DNA from: Onchocerca volvulus
Lineage: Eukaryota > Nematoda > Chromadorea > Rhabditida > Onchocercidae
Reading direction: 5' to 3'
DNA: 64,000 nt
NCBI GenBank assembly: GCA_000499405.2
Contig: HG738138.1
Coordinates: forward strand, 20,685,753-20,749,752
Shown: positions 1 through 11,957 of the stretch, piece by piece
Layout of the letters: each line of letters starts with the position of its first letter
How positions within the stretch are numbered: position 1 is the stretch's first letter
Position numbers and translations under genes: made by a program
Notes under the pieces: model-generated
Database searches by the model: none
Seen by the model: only the letters and a program-made list of their open reading frames with translations
Told to the model about the DNA's origin: nothing

Positions 1-264
1 TCGTTTTTTCCGATATCCGACCGATCCTACTACAGTTGAAATAGGATAGAATTGAGAAGCTTGTGCTGCGTGCTGTTTGACAGGTATTGCCATAGCTAAA
101 GCCTGAGCGATAGCTTTATGATATGTGTTGTGAACTAAAAAGGAATTTAATGTGGGAAGTAGTATACAACCAATAAATTCAGGAATTGGAGCTTCACAGC
201 TCTTTTGATTGCTTCTGCGCAGTTTTTCTTTTGGAAGATGATGATATGTTTCGGAGTGGAGTTT
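1..264 (-). CDS. possible partial exon running off the left edge, unrecognised
   Basis: The minus strand stays open from about 264 to the window edge (roughly 88 codons), while all three plus frames are closed within the first 50 bases. The translation looks protein-like: a Lys/Ser-rich stretch, then a hydrophobic stretch (FIGCILLPTLNSFLV), an Ala/Gln-rich stretch, and at the edge STVVGSVGYRKKR. An in-frame ATG lies at 93-91 (MAIPVKQHAAQ...). A weak acceptor (CTTTTTAG) is upstream of that ATG, so a first exon starting at 93 and an internal exon are both possible. I do not recognise the protein, and the rest of the gene would lie to the left of the window. A chance open frame cannot be excluded. 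Confidence 0.33.
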
Positions 265-3200
265 ATATTAAAGGACTGAATGACTTATCACTGAAGCTTA
301 TCAGTGACGTTTTACACTAGAATCACTGCAGATCCTTGCAAAACATTTTTCCTAAGAATGCTGATACCTCACCATTGAAGGGTCATCAGCATTTTTTGAG
401 ATTATGCTTTGATTCGAATTCTTTTATATTTCGTGATTTATTCTATGTAAATTGAATATATATCAAGTATAGATATGAACAAAATTAGTTGATATAAACG
501 GACAATGAAAATGAAATTGGATTTATAATATCGAAACTTGAAATATTAATTTTTTACTACTATTTCGTCCTCAAGTTTCAAACAGACTGTAAAAAGTTTG
601 TTATCCTATTGTTACTAAAGTAATAACATAATTTGACACAAAATTAAATCAGTGGAATTACTCATCCATTAATTCTGGAAAAGCCAAATAAAAAACATTT
701 ATTTCAAAGCAGACAAATTATTGTTTATATTATTTTTTCATGGGCCTAAAAAGATAAGTTAAATAAATACTTCGCTTTTACTCTAAATTGGTATGCAAAA
801 GGAATGATTAGAGGATACGGTATTTCAACATTCTTGGTTATACATTTTTATTCTGGTAATCTAATTAGCATCAAAATTGATAGATATTTCATGAGTCAAT
901 TTAATTTGAGCAGCTGTTTTAAATTTATGTCTGATAGAGAATCTGTGGAAACATGGGAAAAAAATTTGCTCACAAATTTAGAAATGGGCCACTACTACTT
1001 GGCTTTTCTAACTAAATTCGATGTGTATCGTCGAATGTTTTTTTTTTTTAAATAAATGGATTAAAGTAATTTCACACTTTAAAATGTCAAAGTACATTTA
1101 CAATGCCTAATTTGAGAATAACTTCCACACTGAATGAAGAAACGCCATCTAATAGTGCGATTAATTATCGTATAAGCAGATCTATAAATTGTCTTGCTGC
1201 TGTGACATAGGATAGAAAGACACTCTTTCCCATACAGATTAGTGGAAAAAAAAATTTTCCAGTAAAATCAGATCCCCAAGTTAAAAACCGAAAATATTAC
1301 GATTAATTCTCATATTTGAAATATTGACATTGCTATCGATATCAGTGTACTCTAAATTTTGTGCTAATCTGTAACCTTCAACCATCAATCTTAAACGAGT
1401 CAATGAAATTAAAATAAATATTCAACGCAGTTCAAAATTCTTCGAATTCTTGGTAACTTCCTAAGTCTTTATAGGCAGTTTTGACATGTGACAGAAATAC
1501 TGACGTCGATTTACCTATTTCTTATCATAACATCTATCGAAAAACCAACTTCAGTGTACTACTGTACGATAATCCTGTTTTCTAGATCTAAAATATGCTT
1601 TGGAACAGTCCGATTTTTTTGAAAGAAAAAAAAAACAAAGGTTTGACAAACTATTTGTGATACTTTTGCAGGACTAACGACATTGAACGCTTTATCCATC
1701 TAGTATGGATAATACGAAAAAGTTTCTCATGGCACATTGAAATGTGAGATCAAATTCGTCTGTTCTATGTTTTTCTTTATTTCTCATCACTAACCGCATT
1801 CATAATAAAAAAGTAAATGAGATGAAAAAAAAAGAAAGAAAACATACCTAATCGAATTGGTACATGAAAAAAGAAACATATCGATGGAAGAATGGTGCTG
1901 AATGAGTTCATCGTCGTTGCTGTGATGAAAATGAGTAGTTATAGCCAGTTTAAAAAATCTAAAAATTTTTTTCCAACAGAATAGAACTGGAATGGAAATA
2001 CTTGGACATAATCTTTTATATGGGCAACTGTTACTCGTACTCTGATCCATCACTTCCAATTATCACCGTTTTCCATCACCTGTTCACCTTTTTTGGTTAT
2101 GTCAAAGCTGAATTGGTTAATGTATTTTGAGATTTGGACGTGTCATTACCAAAAAGGAAATCTCCTCATTTTTTGGATAAATAATTGTGTGCAAAAAAAT
2201 GTAATCAAACTATTTTCAAAGGATGAGCATTTTTTTTGCTTATTCTTTGAAAATATTCAATTTAATCATTGAGACTAGAGAAACAGAGTAACGAGTGAAC
2301 AAATATGAGATGGCGAAAGAAGCTGGGAGATCTTTAAGGTAAATGATTTTTTTGTTAAAGGTAAAATGAAATTTCCATCATGAAAATTTTTACGTAATGA
2401 AAATTGCTGCGTATGTAATTGTTGAAGTGTTGCAGAAAACATAGAGCATTGAAGAAGAAATTGCAGTGAAAAGTGAACATTCACTTATTCTATTTTGATA
2501 AACGTTTAATTTAGACAAATGACAAGTTATTTTGAGTAACACAACCTATTTCTTCTTTTCTCTTTCTGAATCTATTCTACTGTTGCACCAAGCCCGGACT
2601 ATGACATTGGGACTATGGAAAGATGAAACTTCCGTTCCGAAAGATCGTATTGGGTTCATAAAGAAATCAGTATGTAAAGAAGATGTGAGTACTGGTTTTA
2701 TCAATTTTTTTTAATCAGAAAAAGCATAGGCCATTAGGCTAAAAAATACCGAACAATGTCATTTTGCTATATCATGTTGAATAAAATGATTTATTTTGTC
2801 TAACCATTTCTCATCTAAGTAACAGTTGGGAATAATAACTTTAGTAGAAATCAGTGATTTGTTTTTTTTTTAAACATGACAAGTACGGTCAAAGAATTGA
2901 AGGACTAGGATAACTATGAAGAATTTCTCATGACATATAATGCTAATGATATTTTTATGGCTGAAATTAAATGTGGGCTGCATTCTGCTGATTACTGACG
3001 ATTTTTGAAAGCTTGTAATGGATAAATCGATCAATAGTTTTAATTTGTGACATATTTACCTTAAATGATGTCGAACACCCGAAGTTACTGTTTGTTCTTG
3101 CTTGGTTAAAATATAAACGAAATTTAATTCTAGGTCCATCAAAACTTGTAAAAATGCTTTTTCTCCAACTAATCCTTTGATGCAAGTATTATGGGGGGTT

Positions 3201-3943
3201 TCCAAAATTTAAGACTTACTCTTAAATTTTAAAAATGATGGAAGCAGCGGATTTTAAAATTCAAAACTTCCTCCAAGTTCTGCATTTTATTCAAAGTCAA
3301 TGATAATTCTTCGACATAATTTTTAGTGTATATATTATTACTCGAGATAGTCATAAAAATATAATGAAATTTTTCCTTTTTTTTGAAAAAAAAACATGTC
3401 TTTTTGTATAACTATTTAGTTATTATCTCAGATATTTTTATTTAATATGCTTGTATCTAAATTATCGAGAAGTAAACGAGTACTTTTAGAATTTCAGTTC
3501 ATTTTTTATTGAAAAATAAAGACGAGATATCTATATGCCATCACAACCTTTCATCATTTGTGAAATACATGACTGTTGACGAGTAAGTCGATTTATCGTG
3601 CCATACCATATCAGATTTCATTTTCTTCTTTCAAATTTAATTATGAACTTTCAGCTATCCTAATATATAGTCGTGAAAGTAATTTGTGAAAGGTTTTTTG
3701 TTGAGGACTGGAATTTGGTACAGATGATTTTGTTGTGTAATGAAGTCCTTGATATGACGAATTTTATTTGCCGCAAATACGCTACACAATGAATTGATGA
3801 ATATCGATAATACAATCGGTAATTTGGATTTCTTTTTGATTTAAAGAAATTATCTGCGAGTTATTGGTATTGGGAATTGATAGATTTGATGGAGTTTGGA
3901 AAGCGCCGCTCGTCGTTACTGACCAGAACAAAGGGCCGGAAGA

Positions 3944-3965
3944 ATGAATGAATGAATGAATGAAT
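3944..3965. repeat. tetranucleotide microsatellite (ATGA)n
   Basis: About five copies of a four-base unit (gaat/atga) occur in succession. It is an ordinary short microsatellite in intergenic DNA. Confidence 0.85.
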
Positions 3966-4820
3966 CCTTTCAAAATAAGAATCTTTTTTAGAGTGAATCC
4001 CAATACAGTTTACAATATGTTAATTATATAGTAAAGATCAAAAATTTGCTTGTACCAGTATATTTCGTAACACAAAGATTTTTGATTATTTCTTCATATC
4101 TATAATCCAAAAAATATTTCGGTTTTTCCGACACATATATTTCAAGATGTCACTAGAATTTTCAGTTAATTCGATATAGCTGAAGATGTCACACTCACAC
4201 TTATCTATTCTTTCGCTCCAGCTGGAAACTCGCAGTTTAATCTAAGAGAATTGTAAACTTGAAATATCAAAGGAAGGCTACTTCGACTCTGAAGACATTT
4301 TCATAAAAAACGATTTCTATTCCTTAGAAAAAATTATGCATGTTTCTTTATTTTCTCCGATATGAGCATATGATCTTTTCGAGCAGTTATTTTCAGTTTT
4401 AACCGTTTTCTTTTATTGTTTGTAATGGTTAATCATAATTTTGTCTTTTTTTTCTTCGACATTTCTCAATGAAAATTTACAGATTTTTCGGTTTTTCCAG
4501 TCCTTCTATTGTTTGAGAATTCCGGTTTTCCTTCTATAGTATTCGATCATCTGATTATCTCGATTATTTCTAAATATGGAATATCGCAAACGAACAACTT
4601 TATCAAAATTCGAAAATTGTTGTACCTCTAATCTATTACTTATCTTAAATATCATCCATTAAGTTCATTTATTTCTTAATATTAGATGTACGTGTACACT
4701 TTCATTGATTACTAGATGGCAGCATCAATCAGAAACTTGCACATCCTTTCAGGGCTTCATCTTTTTTCCTGATCTCCAGTTTGTCGCCTCCTGATTGTCG
4801 ACCTCGCTTTGATAGGAGCA

Positions 4821-4868
4821 TTTTGACGGTAAACATGTTTATCGTTTTGACGGAAAACATATTTATTT
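4821..4868. repeat. 24-bp tandem duplication
   Basis: Two adjacent units of 24 bp, both starting ttttgacgg and both containing aaacat, differ at a few positions. It looks like a simple local duplication and is close to the GC-rich island that follows. Confidence 0.7.
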
Positions 4869-5339
4869 GAAACATATTTGCGCTGAAAGGCTATTTAACA
4901 TCAATTATTTCTTGATGTGCTTAACAAAAAGTATAAATAGTTCCAACTCAGCGATTGAATTCTTTAGTGAAGCGGTTGCTGTATTTTCGAGATTGATTCG
5001 CGAAAAAAAAGCAAGTTCGATTATTACGATTGAGTTAATGTCCGATATCGATTACATGATTTATCGATAATCGGACTACTCCTCGCAGTTCTCGGGATAT
5101 TACGTTTGCGTCGGCATGTTTTGATCTACAATCAGGAAGAGCCCACCCGATGCTCGCCAACCAATTTAGTCTACCGCAGGACTGTCCTGTCAAAATCTAT
5201 GGAGCCGTTGTTTGTATAGCAACAAACAAAGATTGCCGGGAGTTCTCCGAGTTCAAGTTGGTGGAATACATTATACAACATAATGTTATGCAACAAAATG
5301 TTAAATGACCCACGGTTACTACGTCCGACTCATAAGTAC

Positions 5340-5405
5340 GGTCGAAGGGGGTGTTGCGCCCCTTCGGGGCGAACGATGCGGGGGGCTTCGCCCCCCCCCC
5401 CGCCT
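5340..5405. repeat. GC-rich island with two perfect hairpins
   Basis: This short island is almost entirely G and C in a strongly AT-rich setting. It contains two perfect inverted repeats with TTC loops. The first has a 6-bp stem (CGCCCC at 5357-5362 against GGGGCG at 5366-5371). The second has a 7-bp stem (GGGGGGC at 5380-5386 against GCCCCCC at 5390-5396). GAAGGGG at 5344-5350 can also pair with CCCCTTC at 5359-5365. A short T run follows near 5430. It could be the structured end of a non-autonomous mobile element or an RNA element; neither is proven. Confidence 0.75.
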
Positions 5406-5537
5406 CCATACATTATATAGGATCTACGTCTTTTTTAAACTCTATTTACATAATTAAAGTAGCCTGTCTGAGCCAATACAGGGTAACCCCCACTAAGACA
5501 AGCTAAACCAACGATAAAAATTTATTCGGGAAATAAC

Positions 5538-5540
<3 letters not shown>

Positions 5541-5621
<81 letters not shown>
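5541..5621 (+). repeat. poly(A) tract of 81 A
   Basis: An uninterrupted run of 81 A is followed by an A/G-rich tail to about 5647. It lies about 140 bp downstream of the GC-rich hairpin island. That order (structured sequence, then poly(A)) is what a retroposed copy would leave, but no target-site duplication was identified. Homopolymers of this length are also prone to sequencing or assembly error. Confidence 0.9.
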
Positions 5622-5628
<7 letters not shown>

Positions 5629-6673
5629 GAAAGAAAGAAAAAAAAAACAGAAAGCCATTAGAAAAGCATTAGTAGAAAAATTTAAAACGACTAAACCTAT
5701 GGTTGCAAATTTTTAATTAAAACAAAAAAATTATTGATGGTTTCTGAATTGGAAATGAATGGCAAATTTAAAAATGATTTAATTACTTGAATTCATCTCA
5801 ATATTTGCTTCTTATTGATGTTGACGTTAAACTTCGAATACAATGGAAATTCAGGATTTTAATGTGCAAAATAGTTTTTAACATGAAACATTAATACTAC
5901 AGTTGTAAATGATTAATTTCTCAACAGCTTCCAAATACCAAATCTTTTTGTTCGGACTCGAATTATCTGATGTCTCGAACTCTCTTATACAAAATAATAC
6001 AAGAGGAATATAGTCGACATATCTAATATATCTGCTACGTGAACATTGCATCCCAAATTTAAGTGATTGCAACGATGCCAAACATTTTTTGTTCTTGCAG
6101 TGAAGCATACTGACTGACAAGACATTTTTGTTGATTCTGATGTTGATGCCAATGGTTGCTTATCTCATGTGAATCGCCACATGCAGTTTGCTATTCTTGC
6201 TGTTTTCAAGAAGCTTTGATGGCATTCTTCTTCATGCAAGTTTTGTCATAATCTATACAAAAAAACTCTAGAATTTCCAAATATCGATGAGCAGTTAATA
6301 CTACACCTGTAGATTTATTACTGAGAAAAGTCATCAAATCGTACTACCGTTATATTTTCATCCATTTGAATCGAATCATCTGATCTTTGGCAGTCAGTAG
6401 AGCACATTTTTGTTAGCACTTCAAGAATTTCCAAAACTAATATTCCAATAGATTTAGAATTATCTAACAAAGTAATCGCATATGACAATTATTGGAAGTA
6501 ATGGTGGAATGTATCTGACAAAATCTATAAAAAATCCGGTTCACCTTAACTAATTAAAAAATGAAAGTTAAAAAGTCGAGAGTGAAACATTCATTTATTT
6601 TGAAATCGAATTAATCGATAGCAAAATAAAATATACTTTCTAAAACCTGTTTCTGAAAAGATGTGATGCGGCA

Positions 6674-6940
6674 ATGCATCCGACATATTTATGTATTATT
6701 CTGTGGATTGCAATGGAAGAAATTAGCGAAGACAACTGTGAAAGTTGTATCTTGTCGGTTTTGAAGAAAATAGAAGTCGAAATTCCAATTAAGTATTCGA
6801 TTCATAATTTGATCATTCGTTTCCTATTTCATTTATATCGGAATAAATTTTCTGCCCACGATATCATAAATTACATTCGTGCATTTAAATATTACTGTAC
6901 CTATGTCTTGCTGATATATCTGCGCTCCAATATTTCGTAA
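6674..6940 (+). CDS. weak candidate: short frame with a signal-peptide-like start
   Basis: An 88-codon frame starts with a true ATG. Its first 15 residues are short and hydrophobic (MHPTYLCIILWIAM), followed by an acidic segment and a C-x2-C motif (NCESCILSVL). A further Cys lies near the C-terminus (KYYC). The arrangement is faintly like a secreted saposin-type peptide, but the middle cysteines of that fold are absent. No introns, neighbours or polyadenylation signal support it. It is as likely to be a chance frame, and no function is assigned. Confidence 0.18.
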   Translation: MHPTYLCIILWIAMEEISEDNCESCILSVLKKIEVEIPIKYSIHNLIIRFLFHLYRNKFSAHDIINYIRAFKYYCTYVLLIYLRSNIS

Positions 6941-7924
6941 AATGTTGGAGGTATCCAGCATTAAACTATTCCAATATAGTATTTCGAATATTATTTCAAT
7001 ATAAGCTAAAGCAGCTGTTACATTTCAAGCATACAACATATAAATGAGATTTTCATTTACATCATCTGCAAGAAAAAAAAAAACAAAAAAAAAAAAAAAA
7101 AGTTGAGTAAATCCGTACAACAAATCGCATTCGTATTGACGAAAAAGAAAAAGAAAAAAAATACCCGACATGTAATAATCAACAGAATGCGAAGTAAAAT
7201 TTACCCGAGATTTCGCCTAATTGAAGAAATGAATGGTGCAAAATCTTCAACTGCTTTCAGATTTTGAAAATAAAAACCGTGAGAATGAGCAAACATTATT
7301 TGATAACTGCTCGAAGTCTTGCGAAATCACATGAATGGTAAAATTTCAACTGATGAACTGAATAAACTTATTCCAATTAATCGCATCCATATTGCTCCGT
7401 AACTCTTTTTTTCTTAAATCTTAAATGAGAGACGAAAGTACGAGATGATTGGCAAAAATAAAACAACTGGACCTACCATTTATGGAAGAAAAAAAAAATA
7501 GAACAAAAGAAGGAGAATGAAAAAGAATGTAACAAACAAAAAACTAAGCCATTCTCATTACAAAGTGTGAATGAAATATGAGAAATTAAAATGGCTAAAC
7601 AATACTGAAAATTAAAACAATGTTTTGAGTGCCACTATTATATGAATTAAATGAATATCTGGGATTTAAAAGTTTAAGACCTGACATGAAATAATTTTGG
7701 GAGAAATCGAATCTCAGTAATCTGTATCAACAACAAAGGTTTAGTTCTTTCAATAAAATTATATGTCTCGTAAAGCCTTTTTCTTCGAAAGCATTCAGAA
7801 ATCCAAGCATAATCTTTATGTTGTCAGAAATTATGCAATTATTATTCCATCTTTAAGAGATAAACTAATTAATAACTATAAATGGAATTAGGCACGAACT
7901 TATAAAGAAGTGATAAAATGATTA

Positions 7925-10900
7925 TTATTTCAATTTAGAAACCGCAGTCCTCACTTCGATTAGTGCTTCCAATTCAGCTTCATCCAGCCGTTCAACCATT
8001 TCCACTTTTTCCAAATATTTTTTGGCAAGTTTTTTGTTTTTCATTACAACATAACAACGCGCGATATAGAGTAAATTCTCAGGCCATACGTTTGGAGAAT
8101 ATTTTTCAGCCTATAATGTGATAATGATTGCTTGAGAAATGAGAAATTAATGGGAAATAATTAATATATATTGTTGCATATAAATTTAAATTTGGAATAT
8201 TCGAAGTTCAAATGCGTAGAATGTTTGAGCAAACCTCCAAAAAATCGTTGAGAGCTTCGTCAATAGAACTGTCTGGAACTTGCGAAAACAATGCATTGCA
8301 CAATCGTTTCTCGATCCATGAAAGATTAGCGACTTCATATGAAAAACGTCCTCGTGAGTGCAGCAATGAATATTCGGTAGATTGCATCTTTATTGCGCGA
8401 TCCAAATATGCCTGAACATACAATACAACGAATATTTTAATAACATCCTCACGTGATGACTCATGATCAATAACAACGCACACTTTTCCATCAATGCGAA
8501 ACATCAGATTCTTCTGCATCAGATTCCTTCTTCCTACTCCGACAGGCCTATGTGTTTCCATGCGAATCCACTAACTATCTTCCAACTGCGGAAATTGATG
8601 AAATCTTACGTTAAAGTAGTTAGGATATAGCAATAATAAATGAATTATTTGATGCATTTGAAATCTCATTTGCAGTGCGAAGTTCTTTTATGACTATTTC
8701 AAACTAACATGTCAACTCTAATGACATTAAATATAGGCTTTAACTTGATAATAACATTCGGTTGGAATTAAAAGCACTAAACAAACCTTAAAAATCTTGC
8801 CCTGCTCAATTTTTTCTTTGGGTCCAAGGAAATTAGTCGCAGAACCGATCAAAATTGCCGCCCATCTAAGTGCTTCGCCATTATTCTCATCAAAGGCATA
8901 TGCCGCTGTGGCATATGTTCGACCTGCAAATTTTGTGATTATGTGTAATTATTTTCTGCATGAAAATGATATAAATTAAATTATCTATTCCTTAAGCAAT
9001 CATAAACGACGAATATTGAAAACGATAACAATAACTATTGATAGAAAAATAAATTTCATTTAATCATAATTTTTAGCCTCACTTTCATTGCATCTTCAAA
9101 CCTGACTTATATCATATGTGTTCTGGTAATATTTACCTTTTCCAATTGAACAAATAATGACAGATTTATGGACAGCAAGAATTAACAAACTTCACAGGGA
9201 AGTATGTAATTATTATCAAAAAGAATTTTATGGAGTATATCATAATCTTGACTTCAGAGCACAATAAAAATCCTATTTTATTGAGGATAAACATCTATAG
9301 CACTGACACAACTGAATTCAATATTTACAAAATAGAATCAGTGCATGAGACTACTGCATGCTTCATTTCATGAATGTTATCGATCAAAATACTTTGAAAT
9401 ATTTGCATGCAACACCAACTTGATGTGATGGTGTTGGTCAGAGCAATTCGTCATGGAAAGATTTTGTTAAATCTTGAGCAGAATAAAATTTCCCCATTAA
9501 AGAAATCATACAAAAACTTCAATTAAAATACAACAAACCTTCGAAAATGAGCAATTTCTTCTTCGAATCTCTTTTTTGCAGAGTATTGGCCCATAAGAAA
9601 CATGCTTTGCCCAACCGCCACAATAAATCAATGTTAGTTTTCATTTCTTCATTATTATCATAAATCTGTGAGAAAAAAAAATAGTTAAAATAATTTTAAG
9701 TAAATTTTAAAATATATAGCATTTGGGATAATGTATAGAAATAAAGACGCATACTTCTTTCAGCTGTTCATATGCTAATTTCGGATTATCATCTATCACT
9801 TTATCAATTCTTTCGAAATCCTGGAAAATCACATAACTTTGAATGTCATTTGTTTCACTTTTAAATTTAATTATTATCAAAATTTAGAAAAGTTGAATAA
9901 ATTAAACACCGATTTACATTTATTAATAATTTTACTATGCTTTCATTCAATTACGTACCAAAAAAAGATCCAATATTAGATAAAGCCAGCTCTATATCTG
10001 GATACATTTATTCGATTTTGAATTTAAGAACTTAATGAATCAGTTAAATTGTAAATTATCACTACTTTAAATTCTCGATATGGTCTTTGTTTTCCTTTAT
10101 AGGAATTAGAAGTTTGGATGCAATCAATTTAAAATTATTTATTCCGGATGAGAATTCAAAATGAATATATTGTAAACTCTACTTAATGGGCTAAGGTTTT
10201 GTTGAAGATGGAAAATTTCACAAAAAAAAAAAAAAAAAAAAAAAAGAAAGAAAAGGGAAAAAAGGAAATTTTGCGGAAGAAATTTCAATAGAAAAAAAAA
10301 ATCAGGTTTTAAAAAATGATATGAAATTTATATGAAAATAATCACACCATTCTTTCTCATCTAAAACTATTTCATTGTATTTTCCAACAAAGGCAATTAT
10401 TTTTGACATATGGAAGGTTATTCTAGAAAAAAATTTTGTCATATAGAATGTCATTCTAGAAAGACATTCCGGAAAGTATCTGAATAATCATTGTTCATTT
10501 TTCACTTAGAAAATACATGTGAAAGCCATCTTTTCAACTCATAAGTCATATTAACTACTTCTGGGTTTGACTGATTGCTGACCATCTTACAGGTACTTTT
10601 ATAATTTGAAGATTTCAACGGATTGCATTTCTTCCTTCCAAAAGAGAAAGGAAACCGGAAGTGAAATTTCTTTTAAAATTTCATGACTTAATCTTGACAA
10701 AATGTAAGAAATGGTACCGAAATAGCGCATAACATTTGTCATGGAGATTTCAGGTAAACCGAGAGAAATATTGTCCTCACATTATCAGACCTTTAATCAT
10801 TGTGAGTAATACAGTTTGGCTGTGAAATTCTTCTAAGTGAATCATGTAGAGATTAATTATCATGGTGATGATCTCTCAACACATACCGTCATCTTTTCAA

Positions 10901-11948
10901 TTCTGCTTTGCGCTATTTGTCGAGAATGTTGATTGGAAATATCTATAACCGATGCGGAACAATCTAAAATTTAAGAGAGTTATAATAAATCAAAAAAAAA
11001 AAAATTCATATAATATAAAAGTAAAAATGAAGCAAATTATAATAAAAATAGTAAATAATGATAATAATAATAATAATTAATAATAATAACAATAACAATA
11101 ATAATAACATATTAATTCGGATACAAAATTAAAGGTACTATCTTTCAGACAGCGTTGTCCTACCAAACTGTGTATAATGAACCAGAAAAAGACATTTCTT
11201 GCAGTACAGAAATTACACAGAAATTACATGACAAATTTGTCATTCACACCCATTTTTGACAGTATACCAAATAATTACAAAACTGTAAGAGACTAAACTT
11301 GAGGAAATATTTTGAGAGTCATTTCGAATTGAAAAATATTTGGGATGGAGAAGATGGAATTTTTCTGTCACTCAAATTCTAACGAAAAGAAAGATTTTGT
11401 GGATGGAAAATGAGAGGAAATAATGCAAGAGAGTCACTCAACACCTGCGATTTTAGGTCGATCAGCAAGATTCTCTGGAGAACAAGAGGTGCGACGAAAG
11501 GTACCATCACTGTGGCAGTGAAAGCCATACAACACGGCTGATCAGTATAATAAACTTAGAAATCATTATTATTACTTGAATTCAAGATAAAAGTTAGCGA
11601 AAAGGCATTTCCTGACAAAGATAAGACCCTAACTGCTTTAACTGTTATTAATTCTAAATTAATCATAAAAATAGATAGGTAATTTGGAAGGTCCAAAGTT
11701 AAAGTTAAGGGAATCTCATAAAAGGACGAAGATTCGCTAATCGAAATTGTGTGAATTACTTCTTAACTTAAATTCGCCGGTACAATTGTTCAATTATAGA
11801 GCCTGTCATTTTTACCGTTCACCTACCCCGATTCGGTGAAAATCCAATTTTTCAATGAAATTTGATTCTTAAGGGGGAATTTTTTTTTAAGGGATGAATT
11901 TCGAAATTAACTTCACTTACTCTCTTGCTCTCTTGCATTTACGGTCAT
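7925..11948 (-). CDS. regulator of microtubule dynamics (RMDN/RMD family)
   Basis: Seven exons on the minus strand: 11948-11921, 10963-10887, 9820-9755, 9665-9539, 8923-8787, 8411-8235, 8110-7925. All phases agree and give 265 aa. Recognition rests on the C-terminal half: a segment with GRFSYEVANLSWIEKRL (about 166-182), a helix-loop pattern of TPR-like repeats (about 36-245), and the WRLGKACFLWA and RTYATAAYAFDENNGEALRWAA repeats. RMD proteins bind microtubules; C. elegans RMD-1 acts at the spindle in chromosome segregation, and vertebrate RMDN3 is a mitochondrial outer-membrane tether. This copy has no N-terminal membrane segment, so it resembles the soluble worm forms. Which worm RMD paralogue it matches is not decided, so no symbol is given. 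The start is fixed by a TTTTCAG acceptor one base before the ATG, with no room for upstream coding. Confidence 0.92.
10220..10244 (+). repeat. poly(A) tract in an RMD intron
   Basis: A run of about 25 A, then an A/G-rich stretch, lies inside the second intron of the minus-strand RMD gene (9821-10886). It is listed as a simple-sequence feature only. Confidence 0.8.
11058..11112. repeat. ATA/ATT-type microsatellite in the first RMD intron
   Basis: Imperfect (ATA)n and (AAC)n units lie in the intron between the first two RMD exons (10964-11920). No coding or conserved element was seen in that intron. Confidence 0.8.
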
Positions 11949-11957
11949 CCTGAAAAC
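11949..11957 (-). promoter_or_regulatory. likely spliced-leader trans-splice acceptor of the RMD gene
   Basis: On the minus strand GTTTTCAG is followed by a single G and then the ATG at 11948. No upstream coding exon is visible, so the acceptor most likely receives a spliced leader. That would leave a 5' UTR of one gene-encoded base plus the leader, a common arrangement in nematodes. Confidence 0.65.

Larger units (their letters stand above)
265..7924. other. intergenic, AT-rich, with repeats and homopolymers
   Basis: No gene could be rebuilt here on either strand. Open frames are short, lack paired splice sites and show no recognisable domain. The stretch holds an ATGA-type microsatellite near 3944-3965, a 24-bp tandem duplication at 4821-4868, a GC-rich hairpin island at 5340-5405, an 81-A tract at 5541-5621 and shorter A runs near 7073-7100. 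One short ATG-initiated frame at 6674-6940 is listed separately as a weak candidate. Confidence 0.6.

Noticed and set aside
4867..5070. 67-codon plus frame before the GC-rich island
   Set aside because: It starts at TTG, has no recognisable motif and no splice sites; kept only as background to the island.
8208..8561. 117-codon single-frame reading at the RMD locus starting METHRPVG
   Set aside because: Only the part at 8235-8411 is the real exon; the N-terminal portion is intron sequence before a TTCAG acceptor.
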